In this document: piece after piece, positions 12,269 to 23,335 of the stretch
Layout of the letters: every line of letters starts with the position of its first letter
Numbering within the stretch: the first letter of the stretch is position 1
Assembly: GCF_016906535.1 (NCBI RefSeq)
Contig: NC_057382.1
Coordinates: 1,860,001-1,924,000, forward strand
From: Rhizoctonia solani
Taxonomy: Eukaryota; Basidiomycota; Agaricomycetes; Cantharellales; Ceratobasidiaceae
DNA length: 64,000 nucleotides
Direction of reading: 5' to 3'
The notes under the pieces: generated by a model
Databases searched by the model: none
What the model was told of the DNA's origin: nothing
What the model saw: the letters and a program-made list of their open reading frames with translations, nothing else
Made by a program: the position numbers and the translations under genes

Positions 12269-12879
12269 CTATACTAGACCAAATTAAAAGATAACCAAAG
12301 CTACACGCACACCAAGCACCTTGGAAGATTGTGCACATATTGTAGAAATGACGATAGTTGTATACTGGATTGATATATATGTATTGAATTTCAATTTAGA
12401 ACATTAGCAATGTTGATGAAAAGTCGTGACCAGAAGCGGCCCCAATCCAATTAGTCTACGTGAATGAATGAGCGACGTGATCCTCCAACGGCCCAGCGCG
12501 TGATTATTTTTTTTAAAAAAAATTATATAGATCACAGCAACGAATAGACCATAATCGGGACATACCTACAGAAGGGAATTCGGAAGTCGCAAGGAACGTA
12601 AAAGCGCGAAAGCGGAAGCTAAAGAGAGAAAAAAGAGAGAGAGAGAAGGATGGCCGTTGACTCCCCTCGCAAAGATCAAACATGCAGGAAGGACTCAACC
12701 ACGACCATGCGACAATATTAAACAGAGAAAAGTAAAACTAAAGGAACCAGTCTATTTTAGAGGAGACAGGGCAGCTAATAAGGAAACCAACCCAACGCGT
12801 TGACTGCTTGGTAAAAAGACTCAAAAGTACGAAAGGAATGGATGCCCAACACCCTACATAAGAAAACAGCAAAAATATA
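12269..12879. other. Intergenic, between two tRNA-Gly genes
   Basis: No supported gene. It contains an A/T homopolymer patch near 12507-12525 and a GA-rich stretch near 12620-12650 (repeated agag units). These look like simple low-complexity sequence. Confidence 0.4.
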
Positions 12880-12959
12880 TGCGTGAAAGGGGAATCGAAC
12901 CCCTGGCTAATCGAATTAAATACTGGCAACGATTAAGGTTACCACTACCCCATTCACGC
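12880..12959 (-). tRNA. tRNA-Gly(GCC), 9-nt intron, copy 2
   Basis: Same 80-nt tRNA-Gly gene as at 12189-12268, with the anticodon complement at 12925-12927. The intron differs from copy 1 by a C-to-T type change, which would be neutral in the spliced product. It lies about 610 bp from copy 1 in the same orientation. Confidence 0.94.
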
Positions 12960-13699
12960 TTGATAAGCTAGAGACTGCCTCTTATATAATTCATGTAAAT
13001 AGCTTTGACGATGCTGAGGTACATTAGCATCACAGGGTTTTAGTAGTATCGAAAGTTCACCCAATAGTAACAAGGGCACTAGTGATCCTGATGTAAGCTA
13101 TGATCAAGAACATTATAAGTAGCACTGGTAATATGCTATTGTCGTGTGGAAACAAATCTTGCTGTCGTGGATAAGGTGGCTAATCTAGAGACTGGACTAC
13201 AGAAGACGTGGTCTTGTCGGACCTTGCTAAGTAAGCGCCCGGCCACAGATGTGCATCTAAAGTTGCAAGTCACCTAAGCAACCACAAAACATTAATATAA
13301 TTGGTTTTAAAAAAACGGCGTAGTCCTTATATGCGCAATTCAAACAGCGCTCCAACTGTTATCGCTCATGAGCGACAATTTGGCACACCCTTGACTCATG
13401 TGATCGCATGAGCAAACCTGCCCTCATTGGATTGCTGGCGTAGACGATATGCTGGTGTAGGTGATTAAGCCTGTGGGTGTAAGTGCAAGCAAAATGGCAT
13501 GCTATATATATCTCCACATATGATCTGGACTAGGCGAGGCTTACATTCCTCAAGAAGCCGTTGATTCGAATAGTCAATTTCAATAAACAGTTTTAATTTC
13601 TACCGTATCCATAATGTATAATAAAATCTTAATAATACCGGTTTGCATTGAATATTTCACTAATCAATGTTTTTGCGTTTTGAACGTCTCAAAAAGTTA
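12960..13699. other. Intergenic, between tRNA-Gly and tRNA-Asp
   Basis: AT-rich spacer of about 740 bp. I see no coding frame, repeat array or RNA here. Confidence 0.4.
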
Positions 13700-13781
13700 C
13701 TTCCCAGCGGGGAGTCGAACCCCGGTTGCGTGCGAGCAGAACCCTGACAGGCACGAGTCTTGACCGTTGGACCACTGAGAA
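13700..13781 (-). tRNA. tRNA-Asp(GTC), 10-nt intron, copy 5
   Basis: Minus-strand tRNA-Asp with the anticodon complement at 13746-13748, the same acceptor and T arms as the other four copies and discriminator G. Its intron is the shortest of the set at 10 nt. Minus-strand TTTTT lies a few bases beyond the 3' end. Confidence 0.95.
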
Positions 13782-14279
13782 CTTGTCAATAGATCAGCTT
13801 GATACAATATTACAGCTGCTGAACTGAGGGTACTCTGTTCAAACTTTTGAACATTTTTGAATCATCATCACATTTTGTACAAAACTGCCAGGGTTTGTAA
13901 GTGCTCGAGAGTTCTCATAGCTCTTCTTGCGCTCGCCAAAGGTTGCAGAACAACACAGGAAGTTTAGTCCATCGCGCGCTTTACTCAACTCGGATGAATA
14001 AGTGTCACTTTAATACCCTAAAATGGCATAAACGCCAGCTGAATAAAAATTGTAGGGATCAGTGAGCGTACAGAGCCATGGGCACTTTTGAGCACTCACG
14101 AATACCAGGGGTTTTTGTAGAGAAACCTTACCACATGCATGTATAACCCATTAACTCTCTGGTACTACCTTACCTACAAAAAGATAATGAGCTTTCACGG
14201 CTGAGAGCGGTTTACGATAGAAAATCTAGACAACATTTAATCTCGTGTACGTATATTAGGGATATGTTGAGATAAAAAC
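13782..14279. other. Intergenic, between tRNA-Asp and tRNA-Gly
   Basis: No gene is seen in this 500-bp spacer. It has no long open frame and no obvious repeat. Confidence 0.4.
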
Positions 14280-14359
14280 TGCGTGAAAGGGGAATCGAAC
14301 CCCTGGCTAATCGAATTAAATACTGGCAACGATTAAGGTTACCACTACCCCATTCACGC
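14280..14359 (-). tRNA. tRNA-Gly(GCC), 9-nt intron, copy 3
   Basis: Third tRNA-Gly copy, identical across the gene to the one at 12880-12959, including the intron. The anticodon complement is at 14325-14327. It ends the tRNA-rich area. Confidence 0.94.
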
Positions 14360-14857
14360 TGGGTGTTTTGGTATTGGGCTTCCACTAGATAGGTGTATAC
14401 TTGCCCGGAATTCCGCTTACCGGACGTATACCATCCAATCGTTATGCTTCTGCACATGGTCCGCCTCTTCTTATCCGCTGCCCATATGGTTCTGCTCGCT
14501 TATTCTTCTTGGAGCTCAGTCAAGCGCTCCAAAATTATCGCATGACTTACGGACCTAAGCTTATTACGGGTAGAATGATTTCAATCCTCGATCACGTCTC
14601 CGCACATCGAGTCGTATTTAGATGCACGTGCCTGGGTAAATCTTACTGAACTTCGAAAAAGCTACCTTTGGCGACGTGCGTACGTTCAACGACCATGTGC
14701 TGCACGCCTATCACTGCCCACTACCGTGAATCAGCGGCCGACTTCACTTCTTCTCGGGGATGAGTTTGCCGCGGGGATTGATACCGGTAGAAGTAAAATC
14801 ACTGTACCAGCGGTTTAAAGGAGGGCTGGCGGCTTTCGTCCTACCTCACGGTTCACT
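14360..14857. other. Upstream region of RNase T2 gene
   Basis: About 500 bp between tRNA-Gly and the RNase T2 start. A plus-strand open frame (14401-14649) has no recognisable content, and I treat the whole stretch as promoter and spacer. Confidence 0.35.
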
Positions 14858-16811
14858 ATGGCCACCACCTACATTTTGGCTTTGGCTCTCACAAGCATCG
14901 CAATAGCATCTCCATTAGCCACTATCCCATCAGTGGACGTACATTCTCTTTTTACCAGGACTTCTTGTTCTGTAACCGGATCTGCGTCTTGTACAAACAC
15001 GACTGCACAATCCAATCTGTGCTGTTTTGAATACCCTGGAGTAAGTTGACATGCCCGGGTTTTGTATCACCACCACCTTATCAAATCCCAGGGACAACTT
15101 TTACAGACTCAAGTATGCTTCTTCATTCTATAACTAGGTTTGTCGTCCATAACTCATAAGTTTATTAGTTTTGGGACTTCAACCCAAGCACCGGACCCTC
15201 CGATAGCTGGACAATCCATGGGCTTTGGGTGAGTTGCAGAGCCCACTCTCTTGTTCTCTCACCTTAATACAGTTTTAATCCAGCCCGACCAGTAAGTCAT
15301 CCCTCACAGAGTGCAATGATTTTCCAAATTCCCTGCATTAGTTGCGACGGGACATATGACTCTAACTGCGATCCTTCGCGAGCATACACGGACATTTCAA
15401 CCGTAAGTAATCTCACTTCGCCGGAATATACAAATTTTCATCATGTGCTCGCAGATTTTAACCAATGGCGGGGCTAGTGACATTTTGAACTACATGAAGT
15501 CTTACTGGTTAGACATTAACGGAAACCATGAAAGTTTCTGGGCCGTACGTAGACCGTTCAAATTTATGGGTAACACACTCATTCGCTAATAACTATGATC
15601 AGCATGAGTGGGGCAAACACGGAACCTGTATGAGGTATATTTAACACTAGTCAATACGTGCGCTGGAAACTGACTCAAGACTTAGTACACTCAAACCCGC
15701 CTGCATCTCTTCGTCAGTCCGAGGTCAGGATGCAATTTATTATTTTACTCGTGTTGTGAATCTATTCAAGGTAAAACCGCCCTCCCTTCTCTCCAGTTGT
15801 GGACTTAATTTATTTTATATTAAAGACTCTCCCAACGTACGATTTCTTGGGGCGGCAGGAATCTATCCGTCTTCAACTGCGACATACACCCTAGCTCAGA
15901 TTAATGCCGCTGTCAAGGCTAAATGGGTGCGTTCAGTGGTTTGTAGCAACGACAGCCTATTGAGTGAAACGTAGGGCTATACACCTGCACTTGACTGTAC
16001 AAGTGGCTCCCTGAACGCGATCTCTTATTACTACCATCTGAAGGGATCTATTATTGATGGGGCTCTTGTCCCTATAGGTGAGTTTGAGCCGTAACATTCG
16101 TCTCGGTAGGCTGTACTTATCTTTCCCAGACGCTCCAAAGGCTGGCACTTGTGGATCTACTGGTATCAAATATCCCATTAAAGGCGGATCTAATACTCCT
16201 ACTACAACCGCAACTGTATGTGTCTATTCTATATGCTGGAAGAAAGGATTGATCTTGATAGCACAACTTTACCGTAGGCCCCCACTGGAGTAAGATCAGG
16301 TTTTGCTTAGTTTTGAGTTTAATACACTAATTGTTAACAGACTAGTACTGCTATTCCTACCAAGGCTACCATAGTCGGAGTTACTTCTTCGGGAACTCAG
16401 ACCGGCTGCTTACTCACAGCGGGGACATGGTCTGTTCAGACTTGTGCGACATACACCATCACGAATGTCTCGGGAGGATTCACGCTCAAAACTTCAAAAG
16501 GTATGAGCAACTTAGACAGAGTATTTGTGGATTCTTACCCAAATCGCAGGCTTTTGTGAAGTTAGTGGAGGGGCACTCAGCTGTAGTAGTTCCGTTTCCA
16601 ATGGGGCAGTTTTCACATCCGTATGTTCCCTTTTCTCCTTTGCCTTGATACACGAGCCAACATATTCTGGGATCAGTCTGGCGGGCTCCTCGCGTACAGC
16701 GGATCAACCGCTTTCACGGGTGACTCAGTGCCTAGTGGTACCGCGCAAGTAATTATCTATACCGGTAGTTCACACGCACAAGACATCACATTCAAAATTG
16801 TTTCGTCATGA
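14858..16811 (+). pseudogene. Secreted RNase T2, interrupted by an apparent one-base frameshift
   Basis: A T2-family endoribonuclease with a signal peptide (MATTYILALALTSIAIASP) and many short introns. Both catalytic blocks are intact after splicing: WTIHGLWPD, with an intron between W and PD, and ESFWAHEWGKHGTC. Cysteine-rich segments such as CDGTYDSNCDPSRAY follow the family pattern. A C-terminal extension of about 100 residues after a Thr-rich linker (SNTPTTTAT) looks like the extra domain of fungal T2 enzymes. In the exon starting at 15826, the frame LPTYDFLG runs to 15852, but the family continuation AAGIYPSSTATYTLAQI lies one frame away, so one G seems missing in the GGGG run at 15849-15852. 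No alternative splice site that I can find repairs this. Either the gene is a recent pseudogene or the base is a sequence error; all other exons look intact. Confidence 0.8.
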
Positions 16812-17048
16812 AGGGCATTCATTTTAGAAATTGGACATAGAAAAATTTGAAACTGGAGGAATGATGAAGTACCAAAGCTCTTAAAAAACGAATATAAAAA
16901 TACAATGTGGCGCATACCATCTCATAACGAGGCTAACATGGGAATAGGCTCCTTAGTACGCGCAACAAAAAGCTGGAGGACATAAAAAACATAAGATTTG
17001 AACAAAATAGGTAAAGGAAAATGAGTAGGTTTTAATCAGCTAAAAGGT

Positions 17049-17968
17049 TTACCATTTAATTCTCTTGAAAATGTCCAAACCTCGAAGTCTAAGGCCTTTT
17101 AGACCACTCACATCGCTGTACTTGCGAACACGATGAGCAAATTTACTTGGTGGACTTGCACCGACGGCTTCACTCGCCCTTCGATAACGAATTATATCCA
17201 AGGAGTCGACTGGAGAGCAACTGCGAGTATAGTCGGCCGACGGTGGGGTCCCAAATTTCTGGAGAGGGTCCCCTAAGTGTTTCGAAGACCCCCAAGGTCG
17301 AACTGAGGTAGCAGCAGTGGAAGGAGGAACAGTATTTGAGACCATGGATAGAGTCAGAAGCATATTCGAAGGAGATTCTGATATGCAGGTTATCGTAGAT
17401 TTAGTTTCAGGACAAGCTACGGGACAAACTACGGGACAAGCTTCAGGACAAGCCTCAAGAGGATTTGTGGACTTCGAGTTCTGTATGAGGCATCAGCGAA
17501 TGTATCCCAGACCGCCGGATAACATTAAGATACTCACAAAGGTCACACGCTCTAGTTGATTTGAGCTCTCGTCGTCCGAATCGCCACTAGGAATAGATAG
17601 CGTTTCGGAGTTAGGCATGAGTAGAACATCTTCACTCGCGGGAGTAGCATCGATGTAGAAATCACTTGAATCGAGTATAAACGTAGCGCTGGGAAGAGAT
17701 GTATAGGAAGCTCCATTCGCATACGGATCCGCCGCTCTCCTCAGGCGCGGGATAACAGATCCAACAATAACGACTATGGGCTTGCAAATAGCCACGGGGC
17801 GGGCCCTCAAATCAGCATAAATTCCCTTAACCTTTGGAAAGTGGGAAAATCAGCTATCTGAAACATCGATAACAAGCATCCACGTACACGACTGGCTTTC
17901 GATAGCTCTTCTGTACACCCGTTCATCATGATCTCACTAAGAATCTTAGTGGACACGATGGGAGCCAT
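17049..17968 (-). CDS. Hypothetical protein, not recognised
   Basis: I do not recognise this protein. Two minus-strand open frames (17493-17810 and 17049-17363) join in frame if an intron beginning GTGAGTATC (near 17540) is spliced to an AG near 17484. The joined protein then contains a Cys-Pro-rich repeat (ACPEACPVVCPVACPE) encoded by a 12-bp tandem repeat, an acidic Ser-rich stretch (SGDSDDESSNQ) and a basic C-terminus ending at 17049. A candidate first exon starts at the ATG at 17968 (MAPIVSTKILSEIM), but I could not find a clean junction from it to the next frame. The 5' end is therefore a guess, and the gene may be a remnant. Confidence 0.35.
17402..17458. repeat. Short tandem repeat, 12-bp unit
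   Basis: The plus strand carries four to five copies of a 12-bp unit of the form GGACAAGCTACG or GGACAAGCTTCA, with single-base variation. Because the unit is a multiple of three, it adds or removes four residues without changing frame on either strand. Confidence 0.7.
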
Positions 17969-18617
17969 CGTGCTGTGGGGAGATAGTATTTCGTATGACT
18001 TGAGTGGAATAAGACTTGAGGTGACAGAAAACGGGCAACAAGTCGAGCGAGCGAGATGGAGTATTAATACATGGTGACATCCTTTTTCTGGGGTAGAGGC
18101 TTGATGGTAGGCCAGAGTATATAATACAAGGAGAGAGCGAGGTGGTGCTTAGACCACGAGCCGCATACTGAAGACTAAAGGCCTGATTTGAAAACTCGAT
18201 CATCAAGGGCAATCGCCTAGACCATAAGGACTTTTGGCCCCAAATAGGAAAAGTCAAGTCTATCGAACCTTAATTACAGGTGGCAGCTGGGGCCGTAAGT
18301 GAACTCTCCTAGCTATAGAATACGGTATCACAATCGCTAGGGCCAATGGCTGTGCACAAGGCCTAAATTGGCACGCTCTGTACTCATGTTCATTGGATCT
18401 TTTGGATCGTAGCGGAGTCTATCTATGTCAATGACCTAATAAAGTGGCCTATATGCATGTGACACGGAGCTCCCATAATCCCTAACTTGTAAACCACGTA
18501 CAGAATAGGGAAAGAGCGACCTGCGTTACGTTACCAAAAGTAAGTTTATTTTAGCGCCACTTGCTTTACCGCAACGTTTTGGTTCCTGTTCCAATCTTTG
18601 ACTATCCCCATCACATC
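17969..18617. other. Intergenic, upstream of DPH5
   Basis: A minus-strand open frame at 17946-18257 crosses the left part, but it has no recognisable content. The remainder is the DPH5 5' flank. I call no gene here. Confidence 0.35.
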
Positions 18618-19793
18618 ATGTTCTATGTCATTGGTCTAGGACTCTGCGACGAGAAAGATATCACCGTGCGAGGGTTGGAGGTAAGGAATGATATCCAACA
18701 GAGAATTCGATATAAAGGACCAATTCACGCTAGGCAGTACGAAAATGCAGCCGCATTTACCTCGAAGCATACACTAGCATATTACTGGTAGACAAGGAGA
18801 AGCTGGTAAGTCCAAATCACACAGTATATCCTGGGTATGTCTGAGAATCTTGTGACTAGGAAAGTTTCTATGGGAAGCCTATCATTACGGCTTATCGTGA
18901 AACTGTCGAGACGGAGAGCGATGAAATCTTGCACAACGCAAAGGAAGAAGACGTTGCACTATTAGTAGTAGGGGATCCTTTTGGGTGGGTGATTAAAGTA
19001 ACGGGGCTGCGATAATCCTAAATGTCGTTCTTTGCAGGGCAACCACGCACACTGACATGCTCCTGAGGGCGCGAGAGCTGGGAATCCCGACAACTGTGAT
19101 CCATAATGCATCAATCATGAATGCTGTTGGCGCTTGTGGCCTACAGCTATACAATTTTGGTAGGAACTTAAGTGGTGTGACGAGTGGGGCGGGTATTCAC
19201 ATCTAACAGGCCAGACCGTCTCGCTACCCTTTTATACGGATTCTTGGAAACCTGACTCTTGGTACGATCGCGTGGTTGAAAATGTGGAAAAGGGCATGCA
19301 TACACTGGTGCTACTTGATATCAAAGTGCGGGAGCAGAGCGAGGAGAACATGGCGCGGTAAGTGGTACGATATTTGCCTTAATTTGTCTTGATTGAGGAG
19401 CCATCGATTGTTAGGGGACGCAAAATTTATGAGCCACCGAGGTATATGAGCCCAGTCACCGCAGTCTCGCAGATCCTCGAATCTGAAGCCATTCGTGCTG
19501 CATCTGCGTCATCGGAGGAGACAAAGGCACACGGGTATTTGAAACCCGAATCGACTCTGGCTATTGCACTTTCAAGAGTTGGTTCACCAGAAAAGCAACG
19601 CGTTGTTTGCGGGACTCTGCAGCAACTGTCCGAGTTGACCGAAGAGGACTTTGGAGAGCCGCTTTTCAGTGTCGTAATTGTTGGGAGACGTCTACATGAG
19701 CTAGAGGTACAATACTCGGCGGCTTGGGCACTCGATAAAGCCGAATGGACTCGAGTTGCGAAGGAGGTATATGGTGCTCGTTTATATTCTTGA
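18618..19793 (+). CDS. DPH5: Diphthine methyl ester synthase
   Basis: This S-adenosylmethionine-dependent methyltransferase acts in diphthamide synthesis, methylating the modified histidine of elongation factor 2. Six exons (18618-18680, 18734-18805, 18860-18984, 19038-19159, 19210-19357, 19415-19793) join to 302 residues, close to the usual 285-300. The N-terminus [19 protein letters not shown] is a near-perfect family start, followed by [38 protein letters not shown] and the C-terminal [10 protein letters not shown]. An upstream open frame extends to 18561 but lacks family similarity, which supports the ATG at 18618. The enzyme is cytosolic. The next gene starts 220 bp downstream on the same strand. 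Confidence 0.95.
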
Positions 19794-20013
19794 ATTATGA
19801 TATATGTGAAAACCGATCAAAGTCCGGCTACAATGGGCGCTTGTCCTGTGATGGATTAAAGAGTGTCCCATGTGGTGCCATGCTGGACCCTGATAGGTGA
19901 CTGTGGTCAATATCTGAGGTGATCGACTGCGTATCCGCAGCCTTGAAATAACTTTGTGTGGTTGACGGATTTCTGCATTGCTCCGCTCCCGACCACCATC
20001 TTCGCCGTGTAAG

Positions 20014-21694
20014 ATGGTCGTGCTGATTGACTCCGAGCCTAACTCGCCTACCAAGAGCCAGAGCACTTGGTCGCCACGACCTGGACCATCGCGGGCCAGC
20101 TCTCAGGATCCAGCTCCAGGATCCAGTTACGGAGCTGTGCCCCAGTCTCCTGAAGTAGCTTACACCGCTCCTCCGCCTGCCTACTCTCAGGCCGCCAATG
20201 CCCCACTCCTCCCTGGACCACACCAAAAGCCCACGCGCCGCACTGCTGCCACAAGGCGATTCTGCAGTGCATTCTCTATCGCATTGTTGATAGTTCTCAT
20301 CTTCTCCACATCATGGAAGATTATAAACCGTGGGTTTGTGGTAGCCTGGGTGAGCCGATATGGTTGTACTGTTGGCCATCTTTCTAACCACGCTCCTTGT
20401 TTAGGATAACGACCCACGTCCACAAGATGGCCATGTTGTCTCATGCTCTCAAAAATGGTTCGATTTGGGAGGCTCAGGCGATGAAAATATCTATACCAAC
20501 CGTGATGGGATTTTCAATCAGACTATGATCCCAGGATATCCGGTGTTTCCTGCCTATAAAACTTATACGCTTCCCATCAACAAGTCTCTACATTATATTG
20601 TTGCTCGCGGGTCACTATCGGCCGGCGTGTTAAATATACGCGGAAGCGACACCATTGACCCAGGTTTCGTCGATGTGAAAGTAGTGGCCCGATACTGGAA
20701 CCAAGACGCACTTTCTTACACAAAAGTGTGCGAACTTACAAAACCGGAGGGGGGTGTTGGTATAGGCATTTATGTGAGTCGCTTGTGCGGTGAAAAATCA
20801 ACATTTCACTGAATTCAACGTGCAGACGCCTTCTAGAATCGGCGTGGGCGTGGGACAGCAGATTCAGTGGACAGTGACCGTTACATTCCCAACGGCGTCT
20901 CAGTCCCCCCTTGACCTGAATGCGTTTGCAACAGACATAGGCAATTTCCGTCACAGTATCGAAGGTCTAGGTGACCGCGTTCGCTTTGAGCACTTGTCCC
21001 TCAAGGGCAGCAATGGTGCAGTCGAGTCTAATGGCTTGTCCGTATCACAAGCCACTATTACCACCAGCAACTCAAAGATCAGCGGCAAGTTTAGCGCTAC
21101 GGACTCACTGGTCCTCAAGACTACTAATGGAGCTATTGATACCGATATCGACATCACAAATGATGATACACACAAGGCCTCGAGTTTAACACTCGAAAGC
21201 TCCAATGCGTACGTATTTGGTGTCTTGATATCTCTTGTCGTATCTTAATCTCTGGTTGTTACAGTCGAATTACGTCCCGTATTTCCCTTCTTACCACCCA
21301 CGACCAGCGTCCACAGCCAAAGGGAGGTCACTTTATCGTCCGTGCTGCTACCTCGAATGGTCGGCTTAATATCAGCTATCCGGCCACTCCAGTCAATTCG
21401 CTACTTGACTTTACGGGAGAGACTTCCAATAGCAGTGCAGATGTTGCCCTTGATGCGGCATTCGAAGGAACATTCGCCATCTCCACATCAAATAGCCATG
21501 TTGACCTGGACGACGGGACACCCAGTGATCCGAGCGGCAAGGGGCGCAAACGTATCGTACACCAGACCCAAGGGTCGTCGAAGGCAGTCTCTGGATATGC
21601 TTTCTGGGGAAATGAAAAGGACCATGACAGAAATGTCGAGACTGGACATGTCGTTGTATCAACAAGCAACGGTTGGGCTCGCCTTCGATTGTAA
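20014..21694 (+). CDS. Single-pass membrane protein with beta-repeat ectodomain
   Basis: Four exons (20014-20349, 20405-20773, 20826-21208, 21265-21694) encode 505 residues. The first 85 or so are Pro/Ser-rich and probably cytosolic (SPTKSQSTWSPRPGPS). They are followed by one hydrophobic segment, FCSAFSIALLIVLIFSTSW, and a long ectodomain. The ectodomain repeats short units of the form SNG or TNG with alternating hydrophobics (SNGAVESNGLSV, TTNGAIDTDIDI, SNSHVDLDDG, STSNGWARLRL), like the beta-strand repeats of DUF4097-type proteins. I recognise this as a family common in basidiomycetes without a known job. The start is the ATG at 20014; the longer frame begins with a TTG. Confidence 0.75.
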
Positions 21695-21924
21695 TCTTTT
21701 ATCTATATTAACCGCAGTATCTGTTTGAGTATCATGTATAGTAGCCCTCTCGGTTCGGTCAGTTCGGTTGGATGTGTGGTATATGTCTTTAATAACACGG
21801 TCATTTATATCTTTGAAAACATGAGTTCAGCATGTGTAACTATTGGTAGGATCTTACTCACAATAAAAAATACACATGATCGCGTCACCAAACCTACATG
21901 CAAGGCGAAATTTGTAAACAAGCT

Positions 21925-22571
21925 TTAGGCACCTCGCCCACGACCCCGTCCACGAGGCATTGGTCCTCCGCGACCCCCGCGACCTGCAATAGTTCACATA
22001 AGTACTTATGAAATGCTCACACGAAGCCCACTCACCGCCCCTTGGTGGAGCGCCGCGTCCGCCTACGCGCCAAATCAGTCACAGGAGGCAGACTTGTCTA
22101 AAGGAACATACCTCTTCCCGCTGGCGCACCACCACGGCCGCGATTTGCATCTCGAGCGCGTAGTTGCTCCTCCTTTACATTATCAAGCAACGCGTCTGGG
22201 ACGCGCAGGTATTTGATCTACCAAGTATGAGAAAGAACACTGAAGCAGGTGATCAGCATACGTACCATGCTCCCCCGAATGTAGCATTCTTTCAATTTCC
22301 AGAAGCGATCTCCCTCAGGGCTTGTCTGGTAGACTTCACGTAGCGTGATGTTCATAAAAGTATCGCAGTTGACCAAATGTCCATTGAAGGTCTCGCCATT
22401 TTTGAGTTCGACAAGCTACTTGCTTGATTAGTGGTAGGGCGATATGGAGAGAGGGAATGTATTTGAAGGCTTACCATAGGCTTGTTTTGAGCTGCATTTA
22501 GCAGCGATAGTGGGAGCTGTAACGAGATTTGAGTAAATTACTCCCTATTGGCGGAATACTAGGCTCACCAT
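21925..22571 (-). CDS. LSM4: U6 snRNA-associated Sm-like protein LSm4
   Basis: A subunit of the LSm2-8 ring on U6 snRNA and the LSm1-7 ring of mRNA decay. Six coding exons (22569-22571, 22475-22516, 22266-22415, 22112-22217, 22036-22062, 21925-21983) join to 128 residues. The Sm fold is unmistakable: [20 protein letters not shown] for Sm1 and [15 protein letters not shown] for Sm2, followed by an RG-rich tail ([18 protein letters not shown]) typical of LSm4. The first coding exon is the ATG alone, followed at once by GTGAGC. The start lies 148 bp from the divergent LYR-protein gene, so they probably share a promoter. Confidence 0.93.
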
Positions 22572-22719
22572 GGTGGTAGTTGAGTGAGAGCGCTTGCCAC
22601 TTGCATAACGTAAGCTGCGCACATTCGAGATGAATTTGACCGATCTCCTTCTGGCCTCAAATTGGTTTGCAGTCCGTATCTTCCAATAGAATATATATTC
22701 ACTGCACTGCATAAACAAG

Positions 22720-23335
22720 ATGCCGCGAGGGTTGAGAACTTCTCGTTTTTCTCTTCCTCACTTATCTCAACAACTCCCAATCACACGGTCTGCACAGGAG
22801 CAGGTTCCTGCTCTGAGTCCAGCGATTAGATCGCTGTATCGTATCTTTCTGCGCGCCACATCCGCTAGTGTCCTTCATCACTCTAGCGCGACGAGATGCT
22901 TGAGGACTAGATACCGACCCATTTTTGAACATTACGTCAGACTTCATCAAGATCAGGCAACAAACAATACGATTGGGAATGTGTTGCAAGAATGGGACGA
23001 GCGTAGTAAGTATTTTCGAGTAAATTTTATAGGACTTTCTTAGAAAGCTTCTTTAAGTCGACAATACACTTCGTCTCTTGCACAATTCAGCTGTCTTACG
23101 CGGTCTTCCTCATAAAATTACACGCAGCATGTCGCAGCTTGTGCATTCACGTTTCTTGGAGCAAAAACATACTTCACATCCCAAGTATGACCCAGAACGC
23201 AATGCAACAAAGTCGGCGCCTCGTAGCCCCATAGATGAGCTCTCAGGTGAGCTGCATCTTATGTTGGAAGAGACCACACAGCTTGCGGAGGGAACAACGA
23301 GGCTGGTTTTGGGATCTACCCCCACAAAGTTCTAA
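22720..23335 (+). CDS. LYR-motif protein, probably mitochondrial
   Basis: Two exons (22720-23005 and 23058-23335) give 187 residues. The N-terminus is basic and hydroxylated (MPRGLRTSRFSLPHLSQQ), consistent with a mitochondrial presequence. It is followed by IRSLYRIFLRAT, which carries the L-Y-R tripeptide of Complex1_LYR proteins, a downstream basic helix and a conserved-type ERIDNTLRLLHNSAVLRG. LYR proteins assist Fe-S cluster delivery or respiratory-complex assembly with acyl carrier protein. Which LYR subfamily this is I cannot say. It is divergent from LSM4. Confidence 0.7.
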
